Origin: Metaphire vulgaris | Lineage: Eukaryota > Annelida > Clitellata > Crassiclitellata > Megascolecidae | Assembly: GCA_018105865.1 (NCBI GenBank) | Contig: CM030843.1 | Location: 997,001-1,061,000 of the forward strand | Direction of reading: 5' to 3' | DNA length: 64,000 nt | Shown: positions 24,854-37,056 of the stretch, piece after piece | Position numbering within the stretch: the stretch's first letter is position 1 | Layout: each line of letters begins with the position of its first letter | The notes under the pieces: model-generated | The model's input: only the letters and a program-made list of their open reading frames with translations | Told to the model about the DNA's origin: nothing | The model's database searches: none | Program-made: the position numbers and the translations under genes

Positions 24854-25970
24854 CCTACCGTGCATTCAACGAAGTGGAAAAACAAACGCATTCATCGGGC
24901 TAAAGAAGAGTTAAACAGCCGTGTTGACAAGCCGCATCTCATGACAAGCCTTCAGCGCTACCAACTGGGCGTGGGATGCTATAGCGAGATATATTGTATA
25001 TTGGCTAATGTCGACCTTGCTTTACCCGGAACCAAAAACACAGCAGCAGACTGTGTGTCAAAAAAGGCACAGGACTAAACCCAATCAGAGCCTAAATTAA
25101 AATTGCCAGATAAAATCACAGATAGAGTTGATACATAGAATGAATGCCTCGCCTGATCTCCAACAGCAGCGAAGATCTATTATCTGAATAACTAATGCAT
25201 TCATTATCCATAGATATCTCATTCATTATCCATAGATATCTCATTCATTATCCACAGATATATCATTCATTATCCATAGATATATCATTCATTATCTATA
25301 GATATCTTTAAAAGAGGAAATGAGAGTTTCTCATCCTAACGGTTCCAGCTTTCCATAAATATATTTTTTAAAAAGTGACAGCGTGCAATTTTGGGTCATC
25401 TACAGTCACATTCCCCGCCCCTCCCCCTAAAAAAGCTAATTTCAGAACTCCTTGAAATGCTGGAAATTTCTGCAGTACTATTCAACGATGATTCAAAAAT
25501 AGTTTAAAATACTTTGCGTCAATCTTTAGTTAACGCAAGTGGAATGATTATATATAATTATTTCATCCTGTAAATTCTACTCGTAACTTTGAAGATAAAT
25601 CGCATAAAATATTCATACAGAAGCGCGAGGGGTATACCCTACTACTGCAGTCACGTGACTTCACAATCGTTCTTTCGTAAACACCGTTAAACTGTCACGC
25701 ACAATGAAGCTTTACAATTTAAACTGCGTCAGACAAATTTCGAACTCTTTGATCGAATAACGAGAACATATTAATTATATTATAGCAAAGAAATTATGGG
25801 CAGAGAGAGAAACAAAATCCCCAAAACATCCGCAGATATGCTTTTGATACTCCGAGATTTTTAGATTGCGTAGAAATTTAGCAGTACCAAAGTGAAGAAA
25901 TAAATGATCAATGCAGTACCAGCAGTGGTGGTGAACTAGACTTGTACCCTGTACATCTTCCGAGGGATGA
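24854..25970. other. Non-coding stretch downstream of GT92
   Basis: No gene recognised. A 22-bp minisatellite lies at 25199-25306. The last few hundred bases are the presumed 3' untranslated region of the GT92 gene on the minus strand; I see no clear close AATAAA on that strand. Confidence 0.5.
25199..25306. repeat. 22-bp minisatellite, five copies
   Basis: The unit ATTCATTATCCATAGATATC (plus two bases) is repeated about five times with few changes. Confidence 0.92.
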
Positions 25971-27611
25971 TCAGAGAGTTGCGGCGTCTTTGAAGTGGAA
26001 TTTCGTGTAATTGACGGCCGACATCAAGCGATGCTCGTAGCGCAGCATAGTCCTGTCCTCCTCGTAGGCGGCGCAGTTCATTCCCATTCCGTGAAGGCAG
26101 ACGCGGTAGTGGTGGAGAAAGGCAACGTCGGGGTCGACCCGGTGCACCTCGAGGTCGGCCCAGATGGGCTTGCTGACGTGGTGAATTCCCTTCTCGAAGA
26201 TCGCCGCCGTCTTCACCATGCACTTCGTCCGCACACGATCGAAGTTAGACGTCCGCTGTAAGTGGACGAGAGTCCTGAGGTCAAGGTCAAGGTCAAGGCG
26301 GAGGCGGTCGTCGCCTTCCGGTTTGAAGAAGGCGCTCCGGAACTGGAAGGCGCATCGGTTCGGCCGATCGAGGACCGGAAGTAGGTCCGGCCACCGGAAG
26401 TGCGACCCCCGAGGGACGACGAATTCGTCGATGTCGTTGAAGACGACGTAGTCGGCGGTTGCCATGGAGCGATAGAGGCAGTCCTGGATGGCGACCAACT
26501 GACCGTGGTACCATATTCCCTCGTCGACGGACCGATCCAGTCGCCACGGTACGACGCTGACGAATCCGGTACGCGTCTCGTAGTACCGCAGTACCGCGCG
26601 CGCCTCCGACGTCATGTCCAGGTCGTACATGGTCACGTGCTCGGCGCCGAGCAGACGTGACAGTTCGAGGAACTCCGTCAGGCGCGAAACGGCGACGGCC
26701 CCGAACAGCGGCGGAACGCAGATGGCAAAGCGCCGCCTGGCGGCGAGCGGCGCCGGGGCGACGGTCCTCACCCTCAGGCGCACCGTCTCGGACACTACTG
26801 CGCCTCCGGTCACGTGGGCGACGGTGACGGAACAGGTGGGCGAAGACTCCAGTTCCGGCGGGACGGGACACGAGAGAATGTAGCCGCCCAGTCCGCGCCC
26901 GTGGTTCTCGCACATCTCGTAGTAGGCGACCGGCGATTTGAGAGCCCGACTGGCGTTCCGAGAGGCGGCCTCCTCCTCCTCCTCCTCCTGGTCGAAGAGG
27001 CAGCCGAGGGTGGGCTGTGCCGACCGCGGCTTGATGGCCATGATCCGGACGAACGATCCGTTCCGGCGATTGTCGAAGTCGTTCGGACGCGAGTCCCAGA
27101 ATGCCGAATACAGAAACACTTCGGACGCCATCTTCCGGAAACGGAACTCCGCTTCCCTGTGGACGTCGCGACAGTTCCGAGGAACGTTGACGTCATCGAA
27201 CGACTCTGACGTCATCGTCATCTCTTCCGGTCGAAATTCCAATCGTCCGTCGTCGTCGCCTTCCTTCTCAACTACTCTCGCTTCCGCCGCAGCTCCGATG
27301 ACGTCACTGTCGACCGATTTCCGGAGTTCTAACTGTCGCATCCGGTCGAACTCCCTCTGGCGGCCATCGTCGTCATCGTCCCCGGGGACCACCGCGTGCT
27401 TCCGGCGGACAGCGGCGGCGGCGGCGTCGGCGGCGTCTCCCCCGATGGCCATCCGGTCCCAGTCGCCGCCTTCCGATCGCCCTCGACCCTGACCCCCGGT
27501 GTCCTGGAGACTGACGTGGAAGCCGTACATGACTAGAAAATATCCCAATCCGAGGCCAACGATCATCTTCAGGCCGCGCCGTCGGCGAATCGCGGTCAGA
27601 GGACGGGCCAT
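25971..27611 (-). CDS. Glycosyltransferase family 92 (DUF23) protein, intronless
   Basis: The 546-residue frame runs uninterrupted from ATG to TGA. Residues 14-34 form a membrane anchor after a basic RRRR stretch, so it is a type II Golgi enzyme. A disordered acidic/Ala-rich stem follows to about 140. The catalytic region spans about 295-520 (FAICVPPLFG; LLGAEHVTMYDLDM; FNDIDEFVVPR). The D393-x-D395 of NDIDEF is the metal-binding motif expected for GT92. In this family, nematode GALT-1 adds galactose to core fucose of N-glycans; the acceptor here is unknown. Later conserved-looking parts include CMVK and HHYRVC. The gene is GC-rich against AT-rich flanks and has no intron, as often seen in expanded invertebrate GT92 families. 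A coding GGTCAA repeat gives RLDLDLDLR at about 438-446. Just before the ATG lies a TTCTGTCC-repeat leader. Confidence 0.92.
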   Translation of the reverse strand: MARPLTAIRRRRGLKMIVGLGLGYFLVMYGFHVSLQDTGGQGRGRSEGGDWDRMAIGGDAADAAAAAVRRKHAVVPGDDDDDGRQREFDRMRQLELRKSVDSDVIGAAAEARVVEKEGDDDGRLEFRPEEMTMTSESFDDVNVPRNCRDVHREAEFRFRKMASEVFLYSAFWDSRPNDFDNRRNGSFVRIMAIKPRSAQPTLGCLFDQEEEEEEAASRNASRALKSPVAYYEMCENHGRGLGGYILSCPVPPELESSPTCSVTVAHVTGGAVVSETVRLRVRTVAPAPLAARRRFAICVPPLFGAVAVSRLTEFLELSRLLGAEHVTMYDLDMTSEARAVLRYYETRTGFVSVVPWRLDRSVDEGIWYHGQLVAIQDCLYRSMATADYVVFNDIDEFVVPRGSHFRWPDLLPVLDRPNRCAFQFRSAFFKPEGDDRLRLDLDLDLRTLVHLQRTSNFDRVRTKCMVKTAAIFEKGIHHVSKPIWADLEVHRVDPDVAFLHHYRVCLHGMGMNCAAYEEDRTMLRYEHRLMSAVNYTKFHFKDAATL

Positions 27612-27803
27612 GAGGACAGAAGGACAGAAAGGGACAGAAGGGGACAGAAAAGGACAACACCGTCCTCTTCAGCGCTTTCTTCGCCGATCGTTTCCCTCCT
27701 CAAACGACTCACCTGTCCATTGTTCACCTTCGTCACCTCAATGTCTCATATCTTAGTAACCGTTGCAACAGCAGCAGCAGCAGCCGCAGCCGCAGCAGCA
27801 GCC
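27612..27803. other. Upstream region of the GT92 gene
   Basis: Directly upstream (minus strand) lies a pyrimidine-rich leader of repeated TTCTGTCC/CC units at 27612-27656, and a CAG/CCG triplet tract at about 27765-27803. I see no clear TATA box. Confidence 0.4.
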
Positions 27804-28205
27804 GGTGTATGTTGAGTTCATCAGTCGATGAATGGCGATGCTTGACAACAATGGATCGTTGACGACAGTCGCACAGGTGATCGATGCTTCTGGGTTCACC
27901 TGTGATAATAATAGTTAATTGATCGAAGTGCAAAATTTACTTCGCATCGAAATTGACATCGTGCTAAGAAAATGGCCTTCGCCCGATTTCTAGAAAAGAT
28001 TAGCAGCTATGCGAACGACCTCGCCAAGGCAAGATACATGCACAGAAGACCCTCAATGCATTAGACCAATACAGCAGGTACACTGTACAGTGTGCATGGC
28101 TGGTCTCATCACCTCCAAGTATTCGCATGCGCTATAATAATAATACATATATTGAGCAGGTGCTATACAACATATGTTGCACAGGTTCTATAATACATAT
28201 ATTAC

Positions 28206-28288
<83 letters not shown>

Positions 28289-30117
28289 ACAGGTGCCACA
28301 GCCTAAGGTAAGCGAATGACATGTAGGCATGATAACGTAGCGATCCAAGGGGAGAATGACGGAGCTGCCTCGGTCACGACTTGTTTTGGTCGTCAAGCAG
28401 CAGCCTGAGAACAGAACAGAGGCTCTAAAGAGGGATTGGTGGGGGGGAGTGAGACCGATTCTGCTGGCCCAGTTGATTTATGGCTTAAAAAGTCTCTCGC
28501 GAGAAATTACCCGCACCCTCTCTACAGCCGAACATTCACGTGCACACCGACGTGGGAAGGGAAGGGGGGGGGTACGCCGGATCGGCTGAGCCCCCCCCCC
28601 CGGGCCACCGCCCCCACACTCAGGAAACTACAAACAGCCGGTTCGTGCAGTCTGAGATGGAAGGTTTTTTAGCTGAAAAATTGTCGACAAAAATTTTTCG
28701 AGTAAATTCTACAAAAATTCGAATGTCTGATTACTTTTTATATAAAATATGGACGTATGCTTACTTTAACGATTTTTACTCCGAGTTGTTTTAAAATCAA
28801 TAATAACAATAACGTCAAATACTTAAGTTTACAACTTTGCCTTCTGTCAATTTTTTTGTCCTCGTTCAATTCTCATTTCGAAATTCGATCCCTCGCTATT
28901 TGTTTAAAAATGTCGAGACCATCGAAGCCAATAATCATTCCCAAGGGGCTTCAGTCTACACTAAGCAATCAACCTAGCTGCACTCCCTTCGCACTTTTCA
29001 CGATCGCCAGCAGAGCCTGTCTTAAGAAAAATTTATAACTGCACTCAGAAAATTTGTGGACATCGGCGCAAAAGACCATGCAAAAAATGGTCGGCTGGAA
29101 GATATTTTATCACTGCACAAAGCAGCTCATGAAATTGCATTTACCGCTGCACAGTTTCATCTTATCACTGCACATTTTGTGTATCACTGCACGCTAAAAC
29201 AGGTCCTGAGATTCGCCAGCATTCAACTACAGTATAGGTCCTCTGACGCCTCCTCTCTTTTCAAGACCTTATTGCAGGACCAGGCACCATTGGGAATTGC
29301 GCTATAATATTATCTGTGGCTGGAGCCTTCTGCCGGTTTAGGTCCGCCACACTGAATGACGTTCAACCTAGAGTGACCATCGATTCATCGATTCATCGAC
29401 CACCGATTCATCGACCATCGATTCATCATTCATAAAGTAGAAGAAACACTTGCGAGGACCTTTTTTGCTCGTCAGCACTATACGAAGAGAGAGTTAATTG
29501 AGGGGCGCCGAAAACGATGTGAGGACCTTTTTGCTTGTCAGTTGTTAGGGGCGCCAACGTACACTTTGTCCCCGGGCGCCGAATACCCTAGATCCGCCTC
29601 TGCCTAGAGGTATGGATTAAATCACATCCATTCCTGATTGTATGCCTCCACCCCTTGGCCGGAACCAGGAAGTATGAACCGGCCTCGAGTTTTTCAAGTA
29701 GGGACTACCATAGACAAGTTCTTTGGCTAAGAGGGACCATCGATGATCGACGGTTGCAGAGGTATCGTTAAAACAACGCTAACGAGGCTTCAACATTGAT
29801 GTCAGTGCTGTCAAGTTTTTTAGTTTTCACAGCATAAACTGCTTTGCCATAATTTCCAAACTAACAATCGGCCAAAAAAGACTTTGGCTAACCAAGGTCC
29901 TGACGTTTTAAACAAATACGTTTACCGTCGTAAGATTTGACTTCAGTCTCGTGAACAAAAGCCAACGATCAAAATACTTCTTCAAACCGAATCCACAGTC
30001 TAAAAATAATCCAACGACAGGCCCTTCTCTGTAGACCGGCTTTGTTGATCTTGACACAGCCGATAATAAATACTAGCTTGACTCGGCGTAGCTATATAGA
30101 ATTACACTCATCGGCGT
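27804..30117. other. Non-coding stretch
   Basis: No gene recognised. It holds the TA array at 28209-28285 and G/C tracts at 28559-28605. A fragment at about 29440-29606 has MITE-like phrases (gaggaccttttttgctcgtcag, gatccgcctctg) but no paired ends. Frames at 28757-29038 and 29056-29307 are unrecognised. Confidence 0.5.
28209..28285. repeat. (TA)n microsatellite
   Basis: About 38 TA units. Confidence 0.96.
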
Positions 30118-30413
30118 CAGTGGCGTAGCCAGGATTTCCGGAAGGGGGGTTTGGTCTTTGACTTTGACCGTGACCAACTTCGGAAAAAATCTTGACAAAA
30201 AAGGTCATCTCATCTCTTATTTTTCCTTCCACCCGTGCTGACAAGCAAAAAAGGTAGTCACCTCTTAAACTGTTACATTCTATAGCCAAAGGGACGGGGT
30301 TTCACCCTCAAAATCGCGCCCCAAAATTAAAAATGCATAGAACTCACTACAAATATTTTGTTTTCGGCAACCAAGGGGAGGTTTTAACCCCAGCCCCCCT
30401 GGCTACGCCATTG
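30118..30413. mobile_element. 296-bp hAT-like MITE, family A, inserted in another MITE end
   Basis: Ends CAGTGGCGTAGCCAGG and CCTGGCTACGCCATTG have the exact octamer ATCGGCGT on both sides (30110-30117 and 30414-30421). The right copy of the octamer is the start of a second element (GGCGTAGCCACGG), so this copy landed in that element's terminus. Confidence 0.9.
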
Positions 30414-30416
30414 ATC

Positions 30417-30650
30417 GGCGTAGCCACGGGGCACGAGGCCACCCTCTTTAATTCTAGCCGTGACAAACCGTGGGAATTGCGCAACACGGTTTAGAAATTT
30501 GGGGGGGGAGTAGGCAGCATGATCAAAAAGTATGCGTGAACGCGTGAAGAACTCCTTGACGACCGTGTTTTCTCTTTCCGTCGGAAACTCTCTTAGTCGA
30601 AAATGTCGAAGAGCCCCCCCCCTTTTCCAGATCCCTGGCTACGCCACTTA
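30417..30650. mobile_element. hAT-like MITE, family B, end interrupted
   Basis: The left end CGGCGTAGCCACGG and right end CCTGGCTACGCCACT bound about 234 bp. The interior 'gcgtgaacgcgtgaagaactcc ... aaaatgtcga-gagccccccc' matches 44512-44829 and 61281-61558. Its left terminus is split by the element at 30118-30413. Confidence 0.75.
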
Positions 30651-31172
30651 TTACACGTTCCCGATGGCATAATTAATATGATGATGATGACGACGACGAC
30701 AGGGCCGCCTGCGGGCGCATGCTCAGAGCCTCAAGTGAGCAACTGGGCGACGTTAATTGTTGAACTTCTGGGCGTCTGTCCTTAGCCCTAAAAAGCCCCG
30801 GAGACCTAACGGCCTAACAGCAGTCTAAGCGCAAAATAATAATCATAAGTAGGTCGCGAATAAACTCGTCGGTCCAATCAGGCGGCGTCTGCGTCACGTG
30901 CTCCTTGTTCGAAGCGGAAACGACAAACTACAGATAGAAAAAAAAACGCTAACAAATAACATAGTGCATGGGCTCGTAAGCGCGTGAATCTCTGTCCCTG
31001 AATGGTGAATCCGTGAATCACGAGCATGAATCTATGGTTCTGTGTTAAATTAATTTCAAACGCTTCACCAGTTCACCCCGTGACCCCGCCTAATAAAAAA
31101 AGCCTAAAGGGCACGGATGGTAAGGTCATGTGCTCACGTCGTTTAACTTCCCCTATTCCTCGTCCTGCTCAT

Positions 31173-31248
<76 letters not shown>

Positions 31249-31342
31249 CCTAATCAAGCAATATGATATACACACCGGATATAGGATGTGATATATATAT
31301 AGGCCTAATCCAGCAATCTGATATACACACCGGATATAGGAT

Positions 31343-31386
<44 letters not shown>

Positions 31387-31629
31387 CCTTCATCATATAT
31401 TGAAAAAGGTGCTTTTATGCCCGGCTATCTCTTTGGCTACATTATTGTGAACTTAAAATCCCCGCCAAGAACGTTTTTGCGACCGAGGCCAAAGTGGCTT
31501 TAATTGGAGGCCGAATGCTAATTACTATAGACGACACTGCTTAATAATTAGGTGCGTTTTTCTTTCACAGGCAGTCTCCGTCATTCGAATGTCATCGCAC
31601 TCCCCAGCATAAAGTCAGTGCGCAGTGCC

Positions 31630-31673
<44 letters not shown>

Positions 31674-31905
31674 GCAGTGCGATCAATTTGCATTTGGGGC
31701 AAATTACCTTTGCCTCAGATTAGCGTAAGACCATACGTTTGTCACGTACACCAGAGTTTTACACTTGGAATGACCAATTGACATGTCATTTCATCGTTAT
31801 CTTCAATATCACTCAAACCCAAGTCTTCACATCCTATATACGGTGTGTATATGAGATTGCTGGTTTAGGCCTATATGAAATGTCGTTTGAATTTACAGGG
31901 TTTAA
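30651..31905. other. Non-coding stretch
   Basis: No gene recognised. It holds TA arrays at 31175-31246 and 31345-31382, a CAGA array at 31632-31673 and an inverted-repeat pair described separately. Confidence 0.5.
31175..31382. repeat. (TA)n arrays around a 62-bp tandem duplication
   Basis: TA arrays at 31175-31246 and 31345-31382 enclose two direct copies of a unit beginning AGGCCTAATCMAGCAATMTG and containing ACACACCGGATATAGGATGTG. An inverted third copy lies at about 31829-31876. Confidence 0.9.
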
Positions 31906-31977
31906 CCCCTTAACTGGGGATCCCGGATATATTCGTCCATTTTACATTGAGTTACAGTTAAATACACGGATAATGGG
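31906..31977. mobile_element. 72-bp TTAA-flanked MITE, copy 2
   Basis: Same length and orientation as the copy at 1497-1568, with TTAA on both sides. The right end reads TAATGGG rather than TTAAGGGG. Confidence 0.75.
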
Positions 31978-31981
31978 TTAA

Positions 31982-33297
31982 CTAAGATTACTGGGCGAAG
32001 AGCGAATCGGGACGATTCCACCAATCGGGTTTTGGGTGGGCTGGGGTGGGGGTTAGGGGTTGGGAGTGAGCACGATATTATAATTGGAAGTGTCGGTCAG
32101 CAATATATAGATACCGATTATAAATTTGAAACATGGAGATTTTCTGACAACGCTAACCGCATTAGATTCGTTCGTAGAATAATTCTGGCGATAAGCATTA
32201 TCCGCATACAGTATACACAACAGAGAAAAATTCGTTAAACTAATTTCGTTTATTTTTGCGCTAAATAACTAAATTACTCGACCGCCAATCAATGTATCAG
32301 ACATTTACTCTCAAATTCTGTCGCGAGAAATATTTATTTTAAATTAGCTTCTACAATGTCAAGTCTTATTTTCGACCTTTCAATTTTGTACCCTCTTTTC
32401 AAAAACCTCCCTTTGGTCCACCCACCCACCCACGCAGAAATGGACATGGGCCCATTTAAAAAAAAAAAACATCCAGCCCACTATGATTCAGACCCAACCC
32501 ACGAAAGCAATAGGGTTACTTTACCCAACCAAATCCAACGTAATACATTACAATTTCTTTCACCATGCCTTATTTTCCGACCCACCCCAACACATCATAA
32601 CATGGACATTTCTGACCCAACCCAACCCAACCCACGGATGGACCTAACCCATATCCACGCCTGCATCCACGTGGGTCTCTGGTCTCTTCCTTGGATGTCT
32701 TTGGGCTAGAATGGTTCAGATGGTGTATACAGCGAATATAATATAACCACGCATTCCACTAACAACACCTGCGAATAGAGTAAATAGACTATAAATAAAA
32801 CAGACTTCGATTATTTGTCATTTGGCGCGCCATCTGTTCTAATGACAAATTCGTCGTAAATTTCAAATTTGCCTGTCTCTCGGGCGAAGATTCTTTCCCA
32901 GATTGGAAACATAAATTTATACTTAAAATTCAAGATAGAAATTCGTCTTTGGCAGCCTACACATCAGCTGAATCAGATATCTTTAGACAGTTGGCGCTAA
33001 ATTTCCTGAAACAGCTCAAGTTTCACGACAATCTTGACTTGATATATAGTCGAGATCATATAAACAGATTGTCTTATATCGATTACCCGGTACTCAAGTG
33101 GTAGGAAAAACAAGCCATGTATAACAAAGTTATGCACTGACAAATACAATGTATAGAGATAAAGCACGATAGGACATATGGGCGAACGCCAACACAGAAA
33201 AGCAGACGACAATAATTTAGAAGTCTACAGTAAAACACTATTAAAGTAGACGTCAGGAAACCGAAGGTAGAGCCCGTGATAGCCATAAAGTCCTCGT
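31982..33297. other. Non-coding stretch
   Basis: No gene recognised. A run of CCCAACCC-type phrases lies at 32415-32650. Frames up to 117 codons have no support. Confidence 0.5.
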
Positions 33298-33299
33298 TA

Positions 33300-33747
33300 A
33301 GGGGCCATCCATAAAGTACGTCACGCTACTTGTGACAGTTTTGACCCCTTCTCTTTGTCGCAACCTGTCGCAAATCTCGGACCCTCTTCTTAGGGGGTCA
33401 TCCATAAATCACGTAACGCAGGTTTTCTATTTAATAAATTCGAGTTTATCATTTAATTTTCAGCAGCGAGACATAGGGATATTCAACTTCCGGCAAATGT
33501 AAAATTCTATGCACCCCTCAAAATATAATTGCTATACACTACACCATCGATCGCTTCTGTGAGAAACCATCCGTCAGAAGAGAAAGTATAACATATGACC
33601 GCATATTTCAAGCCTTAGCCTATATGTAGGTCTATAAGGAAAGTGTGACGTCACAGTGATCTTTAACCCCCTCCTCTGTCACAGACTGTCACGCTCTCTT
33701 AGACCCCTTCCCCTCGAGCGAGGCGTAGTTTATGGACGGCCCCTGAC
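33300..33747. mobile_element. MITE with GGGGCCRTCCATAAA ends and an internal second terminus
   Basis: Left AAGGGGCCATCCATAAAGTA and right GTAGTTTATGGACGGCCCC are inverted repeats, extended outward by CCTCGT/ACGAGG. A second terminus-like copy (GGGGGTCATCCATAAATCACG) occurs at about 33393, so the left end is duplicated or a second copy is nested. A smaller relative is at 42034-42163. Confidence 0.7.
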
Positions 33748-34115
33748 GAGGCCTTTCACACGCAGTATAGAGACACAGCGTTTTGCTGTACTTTGATCTA
33801 CCGTATTGGTAATACAAGAAGGCCAGAGTCAGGTCTTTATCAATCACAGGTACGTGATCGAGAGAGATCGAGATTTGCATGTGGCCTTCTTCGGCTCAAA
33901 TAGAATTGCCACTCGTGTGCAAATCCTCAGAATAAAAATGTCTAAATCGCTTCAAGAACCTGATAACATTACGATAATATCACTCCGACCCCGCCGTCTT
34001 ATCTCTCTCTCTCTCTAGCGCTCGGGAGTCCAAAATGTTTACGATGGGTTCCAAACCGACTCCTTCTTTATGTGTCGTCCTCCATCAGAGGGTTGACAGT
34101 CACTTTCCTCCAATT

Positions 34116-34615
34116 CTATCTTCTGCTGCTCTTCTTATAGTTCCATAGTTCTTTGTGTTTTGTCCAGTCAAAGATGTCGTCCATCGGGCTACTTCTCGGT
34201 CGCCCTCTTCCCCGTGTTCTTTCTATTCTGCCTTCCATTATTACGGTATCAGAGGCAGGTCTCCAGCCGAACCTCTCATGACGTGGAACAGCGTAGGACA
34301 TTTTTCTTCGTATCATTTCCAGTTTCCACTTTGCTGTTGTTTTGCTCCTTTCTAGGACTCTGTCGTTTGTAACCATGTCCATCTGCAGCTGATTCTCAAG
34401 ATCCTTCTAATCGGCACCATAATTCAAAGGCCATGATCTTCTTTCATAACCTTCCTGTTCATCTGTTCATTATCCAGGTTTCGCATCCATAAAAGTCAGC
34501 ACTGGAAAGATGTAGCATTGGATGAACCTCTTCTTGCACTCGATGTTGAGATCTCTTCTCATGAGCTCCTTCATCTTCCAAAAGGCTTCCTTGGCCACAA
34601 TACCTATATTCTCAT
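34116..34615 (-). pseudogene. Non-LTR retrotransposon reverse-transcriptase C-terminal fragment
   Basis: Read on the minus strand, the DNA gives pieces of the C-terminal region of a LINE polyprotein: IGIVAKEAFWKMKELMRRDL, CKKRFIQCYIFPVLT, YGCETWIMN (after a frameshift), then MDMVTNDRVLERSKTTAKWK, and GRIERTRGRGRPRSSPMDDI. The order and the RGRGRPR ... DDI signature are typical of endonuclease/reverse-transcriptase tails. At least one frameshift and one stop break it. The 5' side is cut off by the large TTA/TTC array at 34738. Clade not determined. Confidence 0.8.
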
Positions 34616-34736
34616 TCGGATCTCCTTCTCATTTCGGATTCAGAGGTTATCTCGGAAAACTAGGTTATTGAATGCGGAGAGTTACTACAGTGGTTTTCAC
34701 ACAGGCTTACTTAGCCTCCTAAACCACTTAAAATCA

Positions 34737-35165
<429 letters not shown>

Positions 35166-35516
35166 TCAGCAGAATTCATAAACGCCGAAAAAGAAGTTGT
35201 CAGATCTAATCGTTGTAATTTTTGAGCGAAATCTAGAGAAGATAAGAATCTCGACAGAACTATGTTCCCAGCAGATCCCCTGTCATAGTAGTAACCGCCC
35301 CTCCCTCTCACCTCACTCCCCAACGCTAGTGTATCTGCAGCAAATGCCGACTTCGCTTGACCTAATAGATTTTCATAGCGAAACACCGCAAGCAAAGTCC
35401 AGGTCAAGCGAAATAAGTAAGCAAGATAGACAGGATCAAATCGGGCAGAATTTTGGGAATAGGTGAAATATACGGGGGTATCATCACTGCCGCCGCCGCA
35501 CTACACTATAATATAC

Positions 35517-35592
35517 GTATATTTCCTGTCTTGTCTTGTCTTTAACCGTAAGAGCGAAGACGGTTAAAGACAAGACAAGACAGGAAATATAC
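35517..35592. other. Perfect inverted repeat: 33-bp stem, 10-nt loop
   Basis: The left arm starts GTATATTTCCTGTCTTGTCT and runs to 35549. The right arm, 35560-35592, is its exact complement. The loop is AAGAGCGAAG (35550-35559). There is no mismatch. It lies in non-coding DNA about 350 bp right of the TTA array. It could be a foldback element or a hairpin RNA gene; no product is proven. Confidence 0.93.
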
Positions 35593-37017
35593 ATAGACCG
35601 CTGGGGCTATCGGGCCTGGGTTCATTGCTGACAAAGCCAACCATAACTGCTGTTGATTTGACGGTGATTGAAACTTCACCTCACCTGGCGAGCGGTTGTC
35701 TTCGTTGATTGATCGGTGGTTGACGTTGTTGTTTGTTGTCACGAAATAAGTGGTTACAATTATTCCGAAGCGTATTCGGCAAAGATCGGCAAAATTCGGA
35801 ACAGTTAATCCAGAGCAAAGATCTATTTTGATCCATGAGAGCTAATTAACTCAACTCCTACGCCGAAATATCTGTCTGTCTGTTTGTCTGTCTGTTTGTC
35901 TGTCTCTTTCTCTCCGCCTATAGTCGTCTCCGTCTTGGCGTGGTCGTCAACGGTAGCACATTGTTGCCTCGGTAGATCGGCGTCAAGGAGCCCGGTCTTC
36001 GTCACGTGACCTGTTTTCGCGTCAGGTGCGCTACCTGATCAATGGACGGCGGCGGCGGCGGCAGTGATGATACCCCCGGCGGGGGCAGCGCAGACGGGCC
36101 GCCAGCCCATAGTGGAACAAACGGCGTCCTCCCTCCCTCCCGCCCCCCTCCCCCGAGAGGCGAAGCTCACTCGGCGTTTCCTACCCCTCAACCCCGCTGG
36201 CCGCCGGCCACCCGTTTAAGCAGAACGACCGCTCCCAGGGCGCTCAACCGGACTTACTGTATAAGCGTAGCCCTATGCTCAGTTTTTACATACCTACGTG
36301 AGAACCTTGCACCACGTATACTTGAAAATTTTGCCTATTTATTTAACTGCCGACGTCTAAAGTTAGTAAAGTATAGGGTATAGAGTGGTGGGGTAAAGAA
36401 GTTTAGGACCGAGGGGCATGGACCTATTCGACTTACGTTCAGTGAAATCTGGGTACGGGGGTCGGGGGTTGACAAGTTCTATAGACCACAAAAATATTAT
36501 ATAATTGATACCCTGTTTGACATCGGACAATGCAAGGATTAGTGCTACAGTAGGCTATAGATATGCAAAATTCAGAAGAGTGATGAAACAAATTAAAACC
36601 ACATTTTCGTGTGTCCCCAGCTTAGCTGAGTCAAACCGTACTAGAATTGTCAATATATTCTGCCTCAATTTTATTCCAAAGCATTCGAAATGCCCCGAAA
36701 AAAGGTGAGCCATTTGAAACGACACTATACAAAGTCTTTCAGAAATCTATTCTCTGTCAAATGTCTAAAAAATCAATCGAGAGATAAGATGGCGCTTAAG
36801 AGAGCTGGTTTCTTGTATGACAACTACGACCCCCCCCAAAAAAAAATCTTTGTAGCTGGTGACGAAGTCTCAGCAGTCGTCTTCGAAAGTGTATTCTTGT
36901 TTATTTTCGGCAGAAATCAATGTTCCTTTGTCGGAGACAACAACTCGTGAATATAAATGAGAGTTAATGATATTAATTAGCACGAATTACCATGTGACCG
37001 CTCAACAGAGCATACGG

Positions 37018-37056
<39 letters not shown>

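Noticed and set aside
26293..27492. Overlapping frames of 77-206 residues on both strands
   Set aside because: Shadows of the GT92 gene, caused by its GC-rich codons.
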